From Roseovarius sp. SCSIO 43702 (GTDB lineage Bacteria > Pseudomonadota > Alphaproteobacteria > Rhodobacterales > Rhodobacteraceae), in contig NZ_CP080623.1 of the NCBI RefSeq assembly GCF_019599045.1, forward strand, positions 1,696,501-1,760,500: a stretch of 64,000 nt of DNA, in the 5' to 3' direction. The number at the start of each line of letters is the position of its first letter. Position 1 is the stretch's first letter. The notes beneath the pieces were generated by a model. It ran no database searches. It was not told the origin of the DNA and saw nothing but the letters and a program-made list of their open reading frames with translations. The translations under genes and the position numbers were made by a program. Of the stretch, positions 1 to 9,656 are shown piece by piece.

Positions 1-1
1 C

Positions 2-3000
2 GTCCGATTGATGCTGATGCAGGCCTGGCGCGATAGGAAAGCGGGACTCGACACGGCCGGATACGTCACCGGCTATCGCGGCTCGCCCCTGGGCGCGGTC
101 GATCTTCAGATGCGGCGGGCCGAGAAGCTTCTGGCGGAAAGCAACGTCAAGTTCGAGGAGGGCCTGAACGAGGACCTGGCCGCCACGGCGCTCTGGGGCA
201 CGCAGCAGGCCGAGCTGCGCGGCGAGGGCAAGTATGATGGTGTCTTCGGCCTCTGGTACGGCAAGGGACCGGGAGTGGACCGGTCGGGCGACGTGATGCG
301 GCACGCCAACATGGCGGGCACGTCGAAACATGGCGGCGTCCTCATGGCGATGGGCGACGACCACACCGGAGAAAGTTCGACGGTTTGCCACCAGTCGGAC
401 TGGGCGCTCGTGGATGCCTACATGCCGGTCCTGTCGCCCGCGGGAGTGCAGGAGATCCTCGATTACGGGCTCTATGGCTTCGCGATGAGCCGTTTCGCGG
501 GCGTGTGGTGCGGGCTCAAGACCATGAAGGACACGGTCGAGGTGACGAGCGTGGTGGATGGCCGTCCCGACCGGATGCAGTTCGTCACGCCCGAATTCGA
601 CATGCCCGAGGACGGCCTCAACATCCGCCTCGGGGATCACTGGATCCCGCAGGAGGCGCGGATGATCGATTACAAGCGCTATGCCGCCGAGGAGTTCGCC
701 CACGCCAACCAGATCGACAAGCGGATGTGGGGCAAGCCCGGTGCCAAGATCGGGTTCGTCGCGGCCGGCAAGAACTGGCTCGATCTCGTGCATGCGCTCG
801 ACCTGCTGGGTATCGACGCGGACGAGGCCGAGCGGCTGGGCATCACCACCTACAAGATCGGGCAAACCTTCCCGATGGACATGAAGGGCTTCTACGAGTG
901 GGCCGACGGGCTCGACCTCATCGTCGTGGTCGAGGAGAAGCGCAAGCTGATCGAGGTGCAGATCAAGGAGGCGATCTTCGACTATCGCAAGGGCCGGCGC
1001 GTCTATGGTTGGTACAAGGGCGGAGCGGGTGGCATGCACCAGGAGGAGCTGTTTCCGACGCGCATGGCGCTCGATCCGGTCATGGTGGCCGACAAGATCG
1101 GACATATCCTGATCGAGGAGGGACGCGGCACCGACGCGGTGAAGGCGGGACTTGCCCGGATCGAGGAGGCGCGGAAATCCGACAATGCCGAGGATATCGC
1201 GAACCGGTTGCCGTATTTCTGTTCGGGTTGCCCGCACAATACCTCTACCAAGGTGCCGGAAGGAAGCCGCGCGGGTGCGGGTATCGGCTGTCATATCATG
1301 GCGCTCTGGATGGACCGCGAGACCAGCGGTTACACGCATATGGGCGGCGAGGGGGCCAACTGGATCGGGGAGGCGCCGTTCTCGACCCGCGAGCACGTGT
1401 TCCAGAACCTCGGAGACGGCACCTACAACCACTCGGGGATCCTCGCCATTCGTGCGGCGCTCGCGGCCGGGGTGAACATCACCTACAAGATCCTCTACAA
1501 CGACGCGGTCGCGATGACGGGCGGGCAGACCAACGAAGGCGGGCTCGACGCGCCGCGCATCGTGAACGAGCTGCGGGCCATGGGAGTGAAGCACGTGGCC
1601 GTCGTCTATGACGAGAAGGAGGACGTGGACCCGGGCGCCTTCCCGCGCGATGTGAAGCTGCACGAGCGCGACGAGATGATGCAGGTGCAGGAGGATTTCA
1701 CCAAGATCGAGGGTGTGAGCGCGATCGTCTACATCCAGACCTGCGCGGCCGAGAAGCGCCGCCGCCGCAAGCGCGGCACCTTCCCCGATCCCGACAAGCG
1801 CGTCTTCATCAACACCGATGTCTGCGAGGGGTGCGGCGATTGCGGGGTTCAGTCGAACTGCGTGAGCATCGTGCCGGTCGAGACGGAACTCGGCCGGAAG
1901 CGCGCGATCGACCAGTCGAGCTGCAACAAGGATTACAGTTGTCTCAAGGGGTTCTGCCCCTCCTTCGTGACGCTCGAGGGCGCGAAGATCAGGAAGGAGG
2001 CGGCGACCGACCTGGACCTGCCGGACCTGCCCGAGCCCGAGTTGCCGAAGATCGACGGCACCCACAACGTGGTCATCACCGGCGTGGGCGGCACGGGTGT
2101 CGTGACCATCGGGGCCGTCATGGCGCAGGCCGCGCAGATCGACGGCAAGGGTGCGGGGATGATGGAGATGGCCGGCCTGGCCCAGAAGGGCGGCGCGGTG
2201 CATATCCATTGCCGCATCGCCGACAAGCCGTCCGATATCCACGCGATCCGCGTTGCCACCGGCGAGGCGCACGCGCTGATCGGGGGCGACCTCGTGGTGA
2301 GCGCGGGTGCCAAGACGCTGGGCCTCACGCGGCGCGGGCAAACCGGGGCGGTGGTCAACAACCACGAGATCATCACCGGCGATTTCACGCGGGATGCGAA
2401 TTTCCAACTGCCCTTCGACCGGCTGGGTGTGGCGATCAAGGCGCGGCTCGGCGATGCGGTGCAGATGTTCGACGCGACCGAGCTGGCGCGTGTGACGATG
2501 GGCGATTCGATTTATTCCAACATGATGGTCTTCGGCGCCGCGTGGCAGAAGGGGCTTGTCCCGCTCACCCGTGACGCGATTGCCGAGGCGATCCGGTTGA
2601 ACGGTGCCGCCGTCGAGCGGAACCTGCGTGCCTTCGAGATCGGCCGCTGGGCCGCGCTCCATCCGCAGGAGGCGGAGCGCATGAGCAAGCCGAATGTCGT
2701 GGAGATGCCAAAAAGCGTGGAGGATCGGATTGCCTATCGCGTCGATCACCTGGAGGCGTACCAGGGCAAACGGCTGGCGAAACGCTATCGCAAGCTCGTG
2801 GACTCGATCGAGGACGAGACGCTGCGCGAGGCCGTGGCGAAAGGATATCACAAGTTGCTGGCCTACAAGGACGAATACGAGGTCGCCCGCCTGCTTCTCA
2901 CAAGCGAGGACAAGGCGCGCGAGGAGTTCGGCGGGGATTTCCGCATGACCTATCACCTGGCGCCGCCGCTTCTGGCCCGGCGGGGGCCGGACGGGCGGCC

Positions 3001-3340
3001 GCAGAAACGGGCCTTCGGCGCGTGGATGCGGCGGCCGATGAAGGTGCTGGCGGCGATGAAGGGCCTGCGCGGGACGCCGTTCGATCCGTTCGGCTACACC
3101 GCCGAGCGCAAGATGGAGCGCGCGCTCATCAGGCAATACGAGGCCGACATGGCCGAGGTTCTGCCCGAGCTCGGCCCCGAAACGCACGACATGATCGTGG
3201 CGCTGGCCGAACTGCCGCTCGAGATCCGAGGTTTCGGGCCAGTGAAACAGGCCGCCGAGGCCAAGGCCGCCAAGCGGCGCGAAAGCCTGCTGGCCGGAAT
3301 CCGGCAAGGCGGGGCGCCGGCGGAGGAGGCCGCGCAGTAA
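2..3340 (+). CDS. iorAB: Indolepyruvate ferredoxin oxidoreductase, fused alpha/beta type (5' partial)
   Basis: This large enzyme oxidatively decarboxylates aryl pyruvates such as indolepyruvate to aryl-acetyl-CoA, passing electrons to ferredoxin. The reading frame is open to the first base of the window (V-R-L-M-L-M-Q...), so the true start lies upstream and a few dozen residues are missing. About 1112 residues are visible. The thiamine-pyrophosphate alpha region comes first, with a SGCPHN motif near residue 408. Next is a ferredoxin-like cysteine cluster CEGCGDCG near residue 606 with a downstream CLKGFC. The gamma-type domain starts at GVGGTGVVT near residue 695. Order and length match the single-chain IorA-IorB fusion common in alphaproteobacteria rather than the archaeal two-subunit form. 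It is followed 120 nt later by murI on the same strand. The family is clear; the physiological substrate is not proven. Confidence 0.93.
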   Translation, partial: VRLMLMQAWRDRKAGLDTAGYVTGYRGSPLGAVDLQMRRAEKLLAESNVKFEEGLNEDLAATALWGTQQAELRGEGKYDGVFGLWYGKGPGVDRSGDVMRHANMAGTSKHGGVLMAMGDDHTGESSTVCHQSDWALVDAYMPVLSPAGVQEILDYGLYGFAMSRFAGVWCGLKTMKDTVEVTSVVDGRPDRMQFVTPEFDMPEDGLNIRLGDHWIPQEARMIDYKRYAAEEFAHANQIDKRMWGKPGAKIGFVAAGKNWLDLVHALDLLGIDADEAERLGITTYKIGQTFPMDMKGFYEWADGLDLIVVVEEKRKLIEVQIKEAIFDYRKGRRVYGWYKGGAGGMHQEELFPTRMALDPVMVADKIGHILIEEGRGTDAVKAGLARIEEARKSDNAEDIANRLPYFCSGCPHNTSTKVPEGSRAGAGIGCHIMALWMDRETSGYTHMGGEGANWIGEAPFSTREHVFQNLGDGTYNHSGILAIRAALAAGVNITYKILYNDAVAMTGGQTNEGGLDAPRIVNELRAMGVKHVAVVYDEKEDVDPGAFPRDVKLHERDEMMQVQEDFTKIEGVSAIVYIQTCAAEKRRRRKRGTFPDPDKRVFINTDVCEGCGDCGVQSNCVSIVPVETELGRKRAIDQSSCNKDYSCLKGFCPSFVTLEGAKIRKEAATDLDLPDLPEPELPKIDGTHNVVITGVGGTGVVTIGAVMAQAAQIDGKGAGMMEMAGLAQKGGAVHIHCRIADKPSDIHAIRVATGEAHALIGGDLVVSAGAKTLGLTRRGQTGAVVNNHEIITGDFTRDANFQLPFDRLGVAIKARLGDAVQMFDATELARVTMGDSIYSNMMVFGAAWQKGLVPLTRDAIAEAIRLNGAAVERNLRAFEIGRWAALHPQEAERMSKPNVVEMPKSVEDRIAYRVDHLEAYQGKRLAKRYRKLVDSIEDETLREAVAKGYHKLLAYKDEYEVARLLLTSEDKAREEFGGDFRMTYHLAPPLLARRGPDGRPQKRAFGAWMRRPMKVLAAMKGLRGTPFDPFGYTAERKMERALIRQYEADMAEVLPELGPETHDMIVALAELPLEIRGFGPVKQAAEAKAAKRRESLLAGIRQGGAPAEEAAQ

Positions 3341-3460
3341 ACGGGGCACGCGCCAATTCTCGCATGGCGTTCAGCACGCGAAGCGCCTATGAGGGGCCAG
3401 CGGCCGGCGGGTCACATGCTCCCGGCCCGTGATGCATCGGGCGAGAGGCGAGGCAGGGCA

Positions 3461-4273
3461 ATGGCGGTTGGGATTTTCGATTCAGGGCTTGGGGGACTGA
3501 CGGTTCTGGGCGCGATCGAGGCGCGATTGCCCGATCTGCCGGTCGTCTACCTGGGAGACAATGCCAACGCGCCCTATGGCGTGCGGACGGCGGACGACAT
3601 TCACGCGCTGACGAAGCGGCACGTGGAATATCTCTGGGCGAATGGCTGCGATCTCGTGATCCTTGCATGCAATACGGCAAGCGCCGCTGCGCTCAGACGA
3701 ATGCAGGAGGCGGGCGTGCCGAAGGGCAAACGTGTCCTGGGTGTCTTCGTGCCGCTCATCGAGGCGCTGACCGAGCGGCAATGGGGCGACAACAGCCCAC
3801 CCCGCGAGGTGGCGATCAAGCACGTGGCGCTTTTCGCGACGCCCACGACGGTCTCGAGCCGCGCGTTCCAGCGCGAGCTGGCCTTTCGCGCGATCGGTGT
3901 CGATGTCGAGGCGCAGTCCTGCGGCGGCGTGGTGGACGCCATCGAGGAGGGCGACATGATCCTTGCCGAGGCGCTGGTGCGCAGCCACGTGGACGCGCTC
4001 AGGCGCAAGATGCCCGAACCGCAGGCCGCGGTGCTGGGCTGCACGCATTATCCGCTTCTGGAGGAGGCGTTTCGCGCGGCCCTCGGTCCCGAAGTCACGG
4101 TTTTCTCGCAACCCGCGCTCGTCGCCGACAGCCTGGCCGACTATGTGGCACGGCGCCCCGAAATGGTAGGCGAAGGCGCGGAGCGGCGCACCCTGACGAC
4201 GGGCGACGCGGCGCGGGTATCGGACCGCGCGACGCAGTTCCTGCGCCGCCCGATCCGGTTTGAAAAGGTCTGA
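3461..4273 (+). CDS. murI: Glutamate racemase
   Basis: Cytoplasmic enzyme interconverting L- and D-glutamate to supply D-Glu for peptidoglycan. The 270-residue protein begins [12 protein letters not shown], the classical N-terminus with the catalytic Asp near residue 7. The two catalytic cysteines are visible in ACNTAS (about C70) and GCTHYP (about C194). The open frame extends 24 codons further upstream, but homologous sequence begins at this ATG and a purine-rich stretch (gaggcgaggcaggg) sits just before it, so I chose 3461. It lies between iorAB and argC on the same strand; the 66-nt gap to argC allows, but does not prove, co-transcription. Confidence 0.95.
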   Translation: MAVGIFDSGLGGLTVLGAIEARLPDLPVVYLGDNANAPYGVRTADDIHALTKRHVEYLWANGCDLVILACNTASAAALRRMQEAGVPKGKRVLGVFVPLIEALTERQWGDNSPPREVAIKHVALFATPTTVSSRAFQRELAFRAIGVDVEAQSCGGVVDAIEEGDMILAEALVRSHVDALRRKMPEPQAAVLGCTHYPLLEEAFRAALGPEVTVFSQPALVADSLADYVARRPEMVGEGAERRTLTTGDAARVSDRATQFLRRPIRFEKV

Positions 4274-4339
4274 TCTGTCGCATTGCGGGGCTGGCCCTGA
4301 TCCCCTAAATCCGACCCGAATCGCTCAGGAGGCCCGGAA

Positions 4340-5368
4340 ATGGCCCACAAGATCGCAATTCTCGGCGCGTCCGGATATACCGGCGCGGAACTGGTCCGCC
4401 TGATCTCGACCCATCCGGGCATGGAGATCGTGGCGCTCGCGGCCAATTCCAAGGCCGGACAACCGATGGCCTCGGTCTTTCCGCATCTGCGCCATCTCGA
4501 CCTGCCGGACCTCGTGACCATCGAGGAGATCGACTTCGCGGGCATCGATCTATGTTTCTGTGCGTTGCCGCATGCGACGAGCCAAGAGGTGATCCGCGAT
4601 CTGCCGAAAACGCTCAGGATCGTGGACCTGAGTGCCGATTTCCGCCTGCGCGATCCCGAAGCCTATGCGAAATGGTATGGCGGGCCACATGCCGCGCTCG
4701 AATGCCAGGAAGAGGCCGTCTATGGCCTGACCGAGTTCTACCGCGACGAGATCCGCGCCGCGCGCCTCGTGGCCGGGACCGGCTGCAACGCGGCGACGGG
4801 GCAGTATGCGCTGCGTCCGCTCGTGGCGAAGGGCGTGATCGACCTCGACGACATAATCCTCGATCTGAAATGCGCGGTTTCCGGGGCCGGGCGGAGCCTC
4901 AAGGAGAACCTGCTTCATGCCGAGTTGAGCGAAGGGTATCACGCCTATGCGGTGGGTGGCACGCATCGCCACCTGGGGGAGTTCGACCAGGAGTTGTCGC
5001 GGATCGCGGGGCGCGAGGTGCGGGTTCAGTTCACGCCGCACCTGATTCCCGCCAATAGGGGGATACTGGCCACCGTTTACGTGAAGGGCGACCCGCGCGA
5101 GGTGCATGAAACGCTGGCCGGCGCCTACGAGGGCGAGCCATTCGTGCATGTGCTGCCCTTCGGAGATCATCCCAGCACGCGGCACGTGCGCGGTTCGAAC
5201 TTCTGCCACCTGGGTGTGAGCGGCGACCGTCTCGAAGGCCGGGCCATCGTGATCGCCGCGCTCGACAACCTGACCAAGGGCTCGAGTGGCCAGGCGCTTC
5301 AGAACGCCAACCTGATGCTGGGCGAGGCCGAGACCGAGGGGCTGATGATGGCCCCGGTCTTTCCATGA
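4340..5368 (+). CDS. argC: N-acetyl-gamma-glutamyl-phosphate reductase
   Basis: Third step of arginine biosynthesis: NADPH-dependent reduction of N-acetylglutamyl-5-phosphate to the semialdehyde. The 342-residue protein has the dinucleotide-binding N-terminus [12 protein letters not shown] (residues 7-18) and the catalytic cysteine in GTGCNAATG near residue 150. The C-terminal region around residue 300 reads [10 protein letters not shown], typical of the family. An AGGAGG-like ribosome binding site precedes the ATG. ccmE begins 18 nt after the stop, so argC probably heads or belongs to the transcript containing the cytochrome c maturation and lysis genes. Confidence 0.95.
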   Translation: MAHKIAILGASGYTGAELVRLISTHPGMEIVALAANSKAGQPMASVFPHLRHLDLPDLVTIEEIDFAGIDLCFCALPHATSQEVIRDLPKTLRIVDLSADFRLRDPEAYAKWYGGPHAALECQEEAVYGLTEFYRDEIRAARLVAGTGCNAATGQYALRPLVAKGVIDLDDIILDLKCAVSGAGRSLKENLLHAELSEGYHAYAVGGTHRHLGEFDQELSRIAGREVRVQFTPHLIPANRGILATVYVKGDPREVHETLAGAYEGEPFVHVLPFGDHPSTRHVRGSNFCHLGVSGDRLEGRAIVIAALDNLTKGSSGQALQNANLMLGEAETEGLMMAPVFP

Positions 5369-5386
5369 GGAACGGAGCGTAGAGCC

Positions 5387-5836
5387 ATGAAATCCCTCAA
5401 GAAGAAGCGCCGCATACAGGTTGTTCTGATGACGTTCGTCGCGCTTGTCCTCGCGACCGTCATGATCGGCTACGCCATGCGCGGCGGGATCAACTATTTC
5501 CGCTCGCCGAGCGAGGTCATGGCCGAGCCGCCGCAGCCGGGCGAGGTGTTTCGTATCGGCGGGCTGGTCGAGGATGGCAGCCTCAAGCGCGGCGAGGGCA
5601 CGCGGGTCGCGTTTCGCGTGACCGACGGCGGCGCGAGCGTGCCGGTGACCTATGACGGCGTCCTGCCCGATCTCTTCGAGGAGGGGCAGGGCATGGTCGG
5701 CCTCGGGTCATTCGACGGCGATACGTTCCGCGCGACCGAGATCCTCGCCAAGCATGACGAGGAATACATGCCCAAGGAGGTGGTGGACGCGCTGAAGGAG
5801 CAGGGCGTCTACAAGGAAACAGCGCCCGGTAGCTGA
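5387..5836 (+). CDS. ccmE: Cytochrome c maturation heme chaperone CcmE
   Basis: Periplasmic, membrane-anchored heme chaperone that carries heme covalently on a histidine and hands it to the CcmF/CcmH ligation complex. It has 149 residues: a basic N-terminus (MKSLKKKRRIQ), one transmembrane anchor at about residues 10-30, then a beta-barrel domain starting near FRIGG. The heme-binding motif is seen as KHDEEYMPKE, with the histidine near residue 122 and the tyrosine four residues on. The other half of the system (ccmF, ccmH) follows, but a lysozyme/holin pair intervenes. ccmABCDG are not in this window. Confidence 0.95.
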   Translation: MKSLKKKRRIQVVLMTFVALVLATVMIGYAMRGGINYFRSPSEVMAEPPQPGEVFRIGGLVEDGSLKRGEGTRVAFRVTDGGASVPVTYDGVLPDLFEEGQGMVGLGSFDGDTFRATEILAKHDEEYMPKEVVDALKEQGVYKETAPGS

Positions 5837-5899
5837 GGGCGGCATTAACCAATTCGGGGGCAGGCTTTCGCGGAGCAGATCAGCGGAGGAGCCGCCCCG

Positions 5900-6511
5900 A
5901 TGCCCAGCGTGAGAGATATCGCCCGTGAGATCGTGGCCCGCGAGGGCGGGTTCGTGAACGATTCCGATGACCCCGGGGGCGCCACCAAATTCGGCGTGAC
6001 CATCCACACGATGCGCCGCCTCGGTCTCGATCTCGACGGTGATGGCGTGGTGTCGGTGGCCGATGTGCGCAGGCTGACCCGCGCCGATGCCGAGCGCATC
6101 TTCATCGAGCATTACTACACGCGAACAGGAATTGCCGACTTGCCCGAGCCGCTGCGCGCGTCGGTCTTCGACATGTACGTGAACGCCGGCGCCAACGCGG
6201 TGCGCATCCTGCAACGTCTTCTCCGGCAGATGGGGCAGGACGTGACCGTGGACGGGGTGATCGGGCCGCGCACCGCCGCCGCCGCCCACGCCGCCGCGCG
6301 CGCCGCGCCGGATCACATCGCCGACGCCTACGGAATCGCGCGGCGGAACTACTATTTCCGGCTTGCCGATCGTCGGCCCGCGTCGCGCAAATACGCACGG
6401 CGCCGGGACGGCGGCAAAGGTGGCTGGATCCGGCGGGCCGAGGCGTTCATCTCGGCCAGGTATCACATGACGGAGGCGGAATTCGCGGAAAGGGTGGCGA
6501 CATGGGGCTGA
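5900..6511 (+). CDS. GH108 lysozyme-like endolysin (holin-associated N-acetylmuramidase)
   Basis: Predicted peptidoglycan hydrolase of the GH108 type, which phage and gene-transfer-agent producers use to open the cell wall. The 203-residue protein has the family N-terminal motif EGGFVNDSDDPGGATKFGVT, with catalytic Glu at residue 15. A C-terminal half from about residue 95 (FDMYVNAGANAV) resembles the peptidoglycan-binding domain usually joined to GH108. No signal peptide is seen, as expected for an enzyme that needs a holin. A good GGAGGAG site precedes the ATG. The stop overlaps the start of the holin gene by 10 nt, so the two are translationally coupled. The pair sits inside the ccmE-ccmF interval. 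A TTAACCAAT stretch at 5845-5853 resembles a CtrA half-site. Confidence 0.88.
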   Translation: MPSVRDIAREIVAREGGFVNDSDDPGGATKFGVTIHTMRRLGLDLDGDGVVSVADVRRLTRADAERIFIEHYYTRTGIADLPEPLRASVFDMYVNAGANAVRILQRLLRQMGQDVTVDGVIGPRTAAAAHAAARAAPDHIADAYGIARRNYYFRLADRRPASRKYARRRDGGKGGWIRRAEAFISARYHMTEAEFAERVATWG

Positions 6512-7089
6512 TCGGGGATGTGCTGCGGATGCTGTTCGGCGGGGGGCGCAATATCGTGCGCGAGACTGCCGAGGTGTTCCGCGCGAACAGTGAGGCGGCA
6601 TCGGCGCGCGATCATGCGGAGCGCGAAGCGGTGCTTCGGCAGTTTGCCAAGGAATTCGCGCGGACGGAACGCGGTCTTTTCGACCGGGTGATGGATGGCG
6701 TGAACCGGGTGCCGCGACCGGCCCTGGCGCTTGGCACGCTGGGGCTGTTCGTCGCGGCGATGGTCGATCCGGTGTGGTTTGCCGCGCGGATGCAGGGCAT
6801 CGCGCTTGTCCCCGAACCGCTCTGGTGGCTTCTCGGGGTCATCGTGTCCTTCTATTTCGGTGCGCGGCATCAGCAGAAGACCCAGCAGTTCCAGAACAGC
6901 ATGGCCGCGACCATGGCGCGCGTGCCCGAGGTCGCCGCGAATATCGAGGCGCTCGGCCGCATGGGGCCGCGAAGCCCCGGCATCGCGCGGACCGGACCCG
7001 ATGCGGAGCTAGCAATCGAGGCGGTGCGGCCCGAGGCGAATCCGGCGCTCGACCATTGGCGGCTGGACGCGCGGCAGGGCGGGCGATGA
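6502..7089 (+). CDS. Holin of the GTA-release type
   Basis: Predicted membrane protein that forms holes in the inner membrane so the preceding lysozyme can reach the wall. It has 195 residues: a charged, partly helical N-terminal half (about 1-70), then hydrophobic segments near residues 74-93 and 105-120 separated by a short Pro/Trp-containing turn. The C-terminal tail is soluble (QQKTQQFQNSMAATMARVPEV onward). The layout resembles the family described as three-TM holins for gene-transfer-agent release, although I clearly see only two membrane spans plus an amphipathic stretch. It overlaps the lysozyme gene by 10 nt and is followed after 76 nt by ccmF. Direct homology to the Rhodobacter capsulatus GTA holin is inferred, not tested. 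Confidence 0.8.
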   Translation: MGLIGDVLRMLFGGGRNIVRETAEVFRANSEAASARDHAEREAVLRQFAKEFARTERGLFDRVMDGVNRVPRPALALGTLGLFVAAMVDPVWFAARMQGIALVPEPLWWLLGVIVSFYFGARHQQKTQQFQNSMAATMARVPEVAANIEALGRMGPRSPGIARTGPDAELAIEAVRPEANPALDHWRLDARQGGR

Positions 7090-7165
7090 CGCCGCGACAC
7101 TATGCACCGACCCGCCGCGCGAGAATCCCGTGGCGGCGGCCCGGCGAGAAGCCTATATTCCGCGC

Positions 7166-9139
7166 ATGATTACCGAAGTCGGCCATTTCGCCCTGATCCT
7201 CGCCTTTTGCGTGGCAGCCGTGCAGGCGGTCGTGCCGCTGGTCGGCGCGGGCAAGAGATGGCCCGGCTGGATGGCGCTGGCGCTTCCGGCCGCGCAGGTG
7301 CAGTTTCTCCTGATCGCGGTGTCCTTCGCGGCGCTTACCTGGGCCTTCGTGACCTCGGATTTCTCGCTGCGGCTGGTGACGCTCAACTCCCACACCGCGA
7401 AGCCGATGCTTTACAAGATCACCGGGGTCTGGGGGAACCACGAGGGCTCGATGCTCCTGTGGGTGCTGATCGTGGCGCTCTTCGGGGCGACCGTCGCCTG
7501 GTTCGGCTCGGCCCTGCCGCCGACGCTCAGGGCACGCATCCTCGCCGTGCAGGGAATGATCGGCTTCGCCTTCATCGCCTTCATCCTCTTCACCTCGAAC
7601 CCGTTCCTGCGCCTCCAGGTACCGCCGATGAACGGCAACGACCTGAACCCGCTTCTGCAGGATCCGGGCCTCGCCTTTCACCCGCCGTTTCTCTACCTCG
7701 GCTATGTCGGGCTTTCGATGACCTTCTCGTTCGCCTTCGCCGCCCTGATCGAGGGGCGGATCGACGCGGCCTGGGGGCGGTGGGTCAGGCCCTACACGCT
7801 GGCCGCCTGGGTGTTCCTGACCATCGGGATCGCGCTCGGAAGCTGGTGGGCCTATTACGAGCTGGGCTGGGGCGGGTTCTGGTTCTGGGACCCGGTCGAG
7901 AACGCGAGCTTCATGCCCTGGCTCCTGTCGGTCGCGCTGCTGCACTCGGCCATCGTGGTCGAGAAGCGCGAGAGCCTGAAGAGCTGGACCATCCTGCTTG
8001 CCATTCTGGCCTTCGGATTCTCCATGATCGGGGCGTTCATCACGCGCTCGGGCGTGCTGACCTCGGTGCATGCCTTCGCCAACGACCCCGAGCGGGGCGT
8101 CGTTCTACTGTTCATCCTGGCGATCTTCATGCTGGCCGCGCTCGTTCTCTTCGCGGTACGCGGGCACGTGATGCAGGCGCGGGGTGTCTTCGCCGTGTCG
8201 AGCCGCGAGACCCTGCTGATCGTCAACAACGTGCTGCTGACCGTGGCAGCCTTCATCGTCTTCGTGGGCACGGTCTGGCCGCTGGTGGCCGAGATGATGT
8301 TCGACCGCAAGCTTTCGGTGGGCGCGCCGTTCTTCGACAAGGCCTTCACGCCATTCATGGTGCTTCTGGGCCTCGTCCTGCCCGTGGGTGCGATGCTGCC
8401 GTGGAAGCGGGGAAACATCGGCGCCGTCCTTCGCAAGCTCGGCCCCGCCCTCGTGCTGGCGGTTGCGGTCGGGCTCCTGGTCTGGGTGCTCCAGACCGGG
8501 CAAAGCGCGCTGGGGCCCATCGGTCTGTTCCTCGGTGCGTGGCTTGTTTCGGGGGCGGCCGTCGATCTCTGGAGCCGCACGGGGCGGTCCGGGTTCCGGC
8601 CGCGACTCGGACGGCTCAAGCGGCTTCCGCGGGCCGACTGGGGCAAGAGCGTGGCCCATGCGGGGCTGGGCGTGACCATGGCGGGCATCGCGGGTCTGCT
8701 GGCCTGGGAGGTCGAGGATATCCGCGTGGCGCAGGTGGGCGATACGTTCGACGTCGCGGGCTATTCGGTCACGCTGCGCGACGTGCAGGAGGTCGAGGGG
8801 CCGAACTACCGCGCCACGCGGGCCGAGATCGCGCTTGGCCGGGGCGACCGGGCCATCGGCACGGTCCATCCCGAGAAACGGGTCTATCCGGTGGCCGGAA
8901 TGCCCACGACCGAGGCGGGCATCGACAACGGCTTCCTCCGTGACCTCTACGTGGTCATCGGCGATGCGCAGGCCGGCGGCGGCTGGACCGTGAGGACCTT
9001 CATCAAGCCGCTTGCCAACTGGATCTGGGGAGGGGCGATCCTCATGGCCCTGGGCGGTGCGCTGTCGCTCAGTGACAGGCGCTATCGCGCGGCGGCGGGC
9101 GCCGCGAAGCCCGCGGCGGCGGGGGTGCCGGCGCAATGA
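7166..9139 (+). CDS. ccmF: Heme lyase CcmF (cytochrome c-type biogenesis)
   Basis: Multispan inner-membrane protein that, with CcmH, attaches heme to apocytochrome c in the periplasm. It has 657 residues and roughly fourteen or fifteen hydrophobic segments. The Trp-rich heme-handling (WWD) motif is seen as WGGFWFWDPVEN around residues 230-241, and a second signature is HEGSMLLWV near residue 93. The open frame extends 12 codons upstream, but MITEVGHFALIL is the natural N-terminus, so I used the ATG at 7166. Its stop overlaps the ccmH start by 4 nt (ATGA). Confidence 0.95.
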   Translation: MITEVGHFALILAFCVAAVQAVVPLVGAGKRWPGWMALALPAAQVQFLLIAVSFAALTWAFVTSDFSLRLVTLNSHTAKPMLYKITGVWGNHEGSMLLWVLIVALFGATVAWFGSALPPTLRARILAVQGMIGFAFIAFILFTSNPFLRLQVPPMNGNDLNPLLQDPGLAFHPPFLYLGYVGLSMTFSFAFAALIEGRIDAAWGRWVRPYTLAAWVFLTIGIALGSWWAYYELGWGGFWFWDPVENASFMPWLLSVALLHSAIVVEKRESLKSWTILLAILAFGFSMIGAFITRSGVLTSVHAFANDPERGVVLLFILAIFMLAALVLFAVRGHVMQARGVFAVSSRETLLIVNNVLLTVAAFIVFVGTVWPLVAEMMFDRKLSVGAPFFDKAFTPFMVLLGLVLPVGAMLPWKRGNIGAVLRKLGPALVLAVAVGLLVWVLQTGQSALGPIGLFLGAWLVSGAAVDLWSRTGRSGFRPRLGRLKRLPRADWGKSVAHAGLGVTMAGIAGLLAWEVEDIRVAQVGDTFDVAGYSVTLRDVQEVEGPNYRATRAEIALGRGDRAIGTVHPEKRVYPVAGMPTTEAGIDNGFLRDLYVVIGDAQAGGGWTVRTFIKPLANWIWGGAILMALGGALSLSDRRYRAAAGAAKPAAAGVPAQ

Positions 9140-9588
9140 GATGGCTCGTGCTGATCCTCGCGCTCTGGTCCGGTCCGCTCTGGGCGGTGGAGGCCGACGA
9201 GATGCTGGACGACCCGCTTCTGGAACGGCGCGCGCAGGCGCTTGACGACGCGATCCGCTGCGTGCGCTGCCAGTCGGAATCCATCGCCTCGTCGAACGCC
9301 GAATGGGCGTCGGACGCGCGTATCCGCGTGCGCGAACTGCTGGTGGACGGGGCAAGCGATACCGAGGTACTGGATTTCTTCGTCGCGCGGTATGGCGAGG
9401 TCGTGCTCATGGAGCCGCGCCTCGGCGGCAGCAACCTCGTGCTGTGGCTCGCCGGTCCCTTGATGCTCCTGCTGGCGGCGGGCGGCGCGGTCTACTACGT
9501 GCGCCAACGCGGACGCGCGACCGAGACGCGCGCGGACGAGCTCAGCGCCGAAGAACAGGCGCGGCTGCGCGACATTCTCGATCGCTGA
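9136..9588 (+). CDS. ccmH: Cytochrome c maturation thiol-disulfide protein CcmH (CcmL)
   Basis: Membrane-anchored periplasmic thioredox protein that keeps the CXXCH motif of apocytochromes reduced for heme attachment. It has 150 residues with a signal peptide (about 1-17). The redox motif RCVRCQSESIASSNA carries C42 and C45, and a C-terminal transmembrane helix spans about residues 101-122 with a short cytoplasmic tail. This is the short, CcmL-type form; no CcmI-like TPR domain is fused or adjacent. It overlaps ccmF by 4 nt and is followed after 68 nt by an unrelated acyl-CoA gene. Confidence 0.95.
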   Translation: MRWLVLILALWSGPLWAVEADEMLDDPLLERRAQALDDAIRCVRCQSESIASSNAEWASDARIRVRELLVDGASDTEVLDFFVARYGEVVLMEPRLGGSNLVLWLAGPLMLLLAAGGAVYYVRQRGRATETRADELSAEEQARLRDILDR

Positions 9589-9656
9589 CGCACCGTTTCG
9601 CTTTCGCGCCGGTAGCGATGGCAGTAGACCAAGGTCACGCATCGAGGGGAGCCGCC

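Noticed and set aside
5900..7089. Prophage remnant
   Set aside because: The lysozyme and holin have no phage neighbours, no att-like repeats and no shift in base composition, and the ccm genes flank them closely. A domesticated lysis pair fits better.
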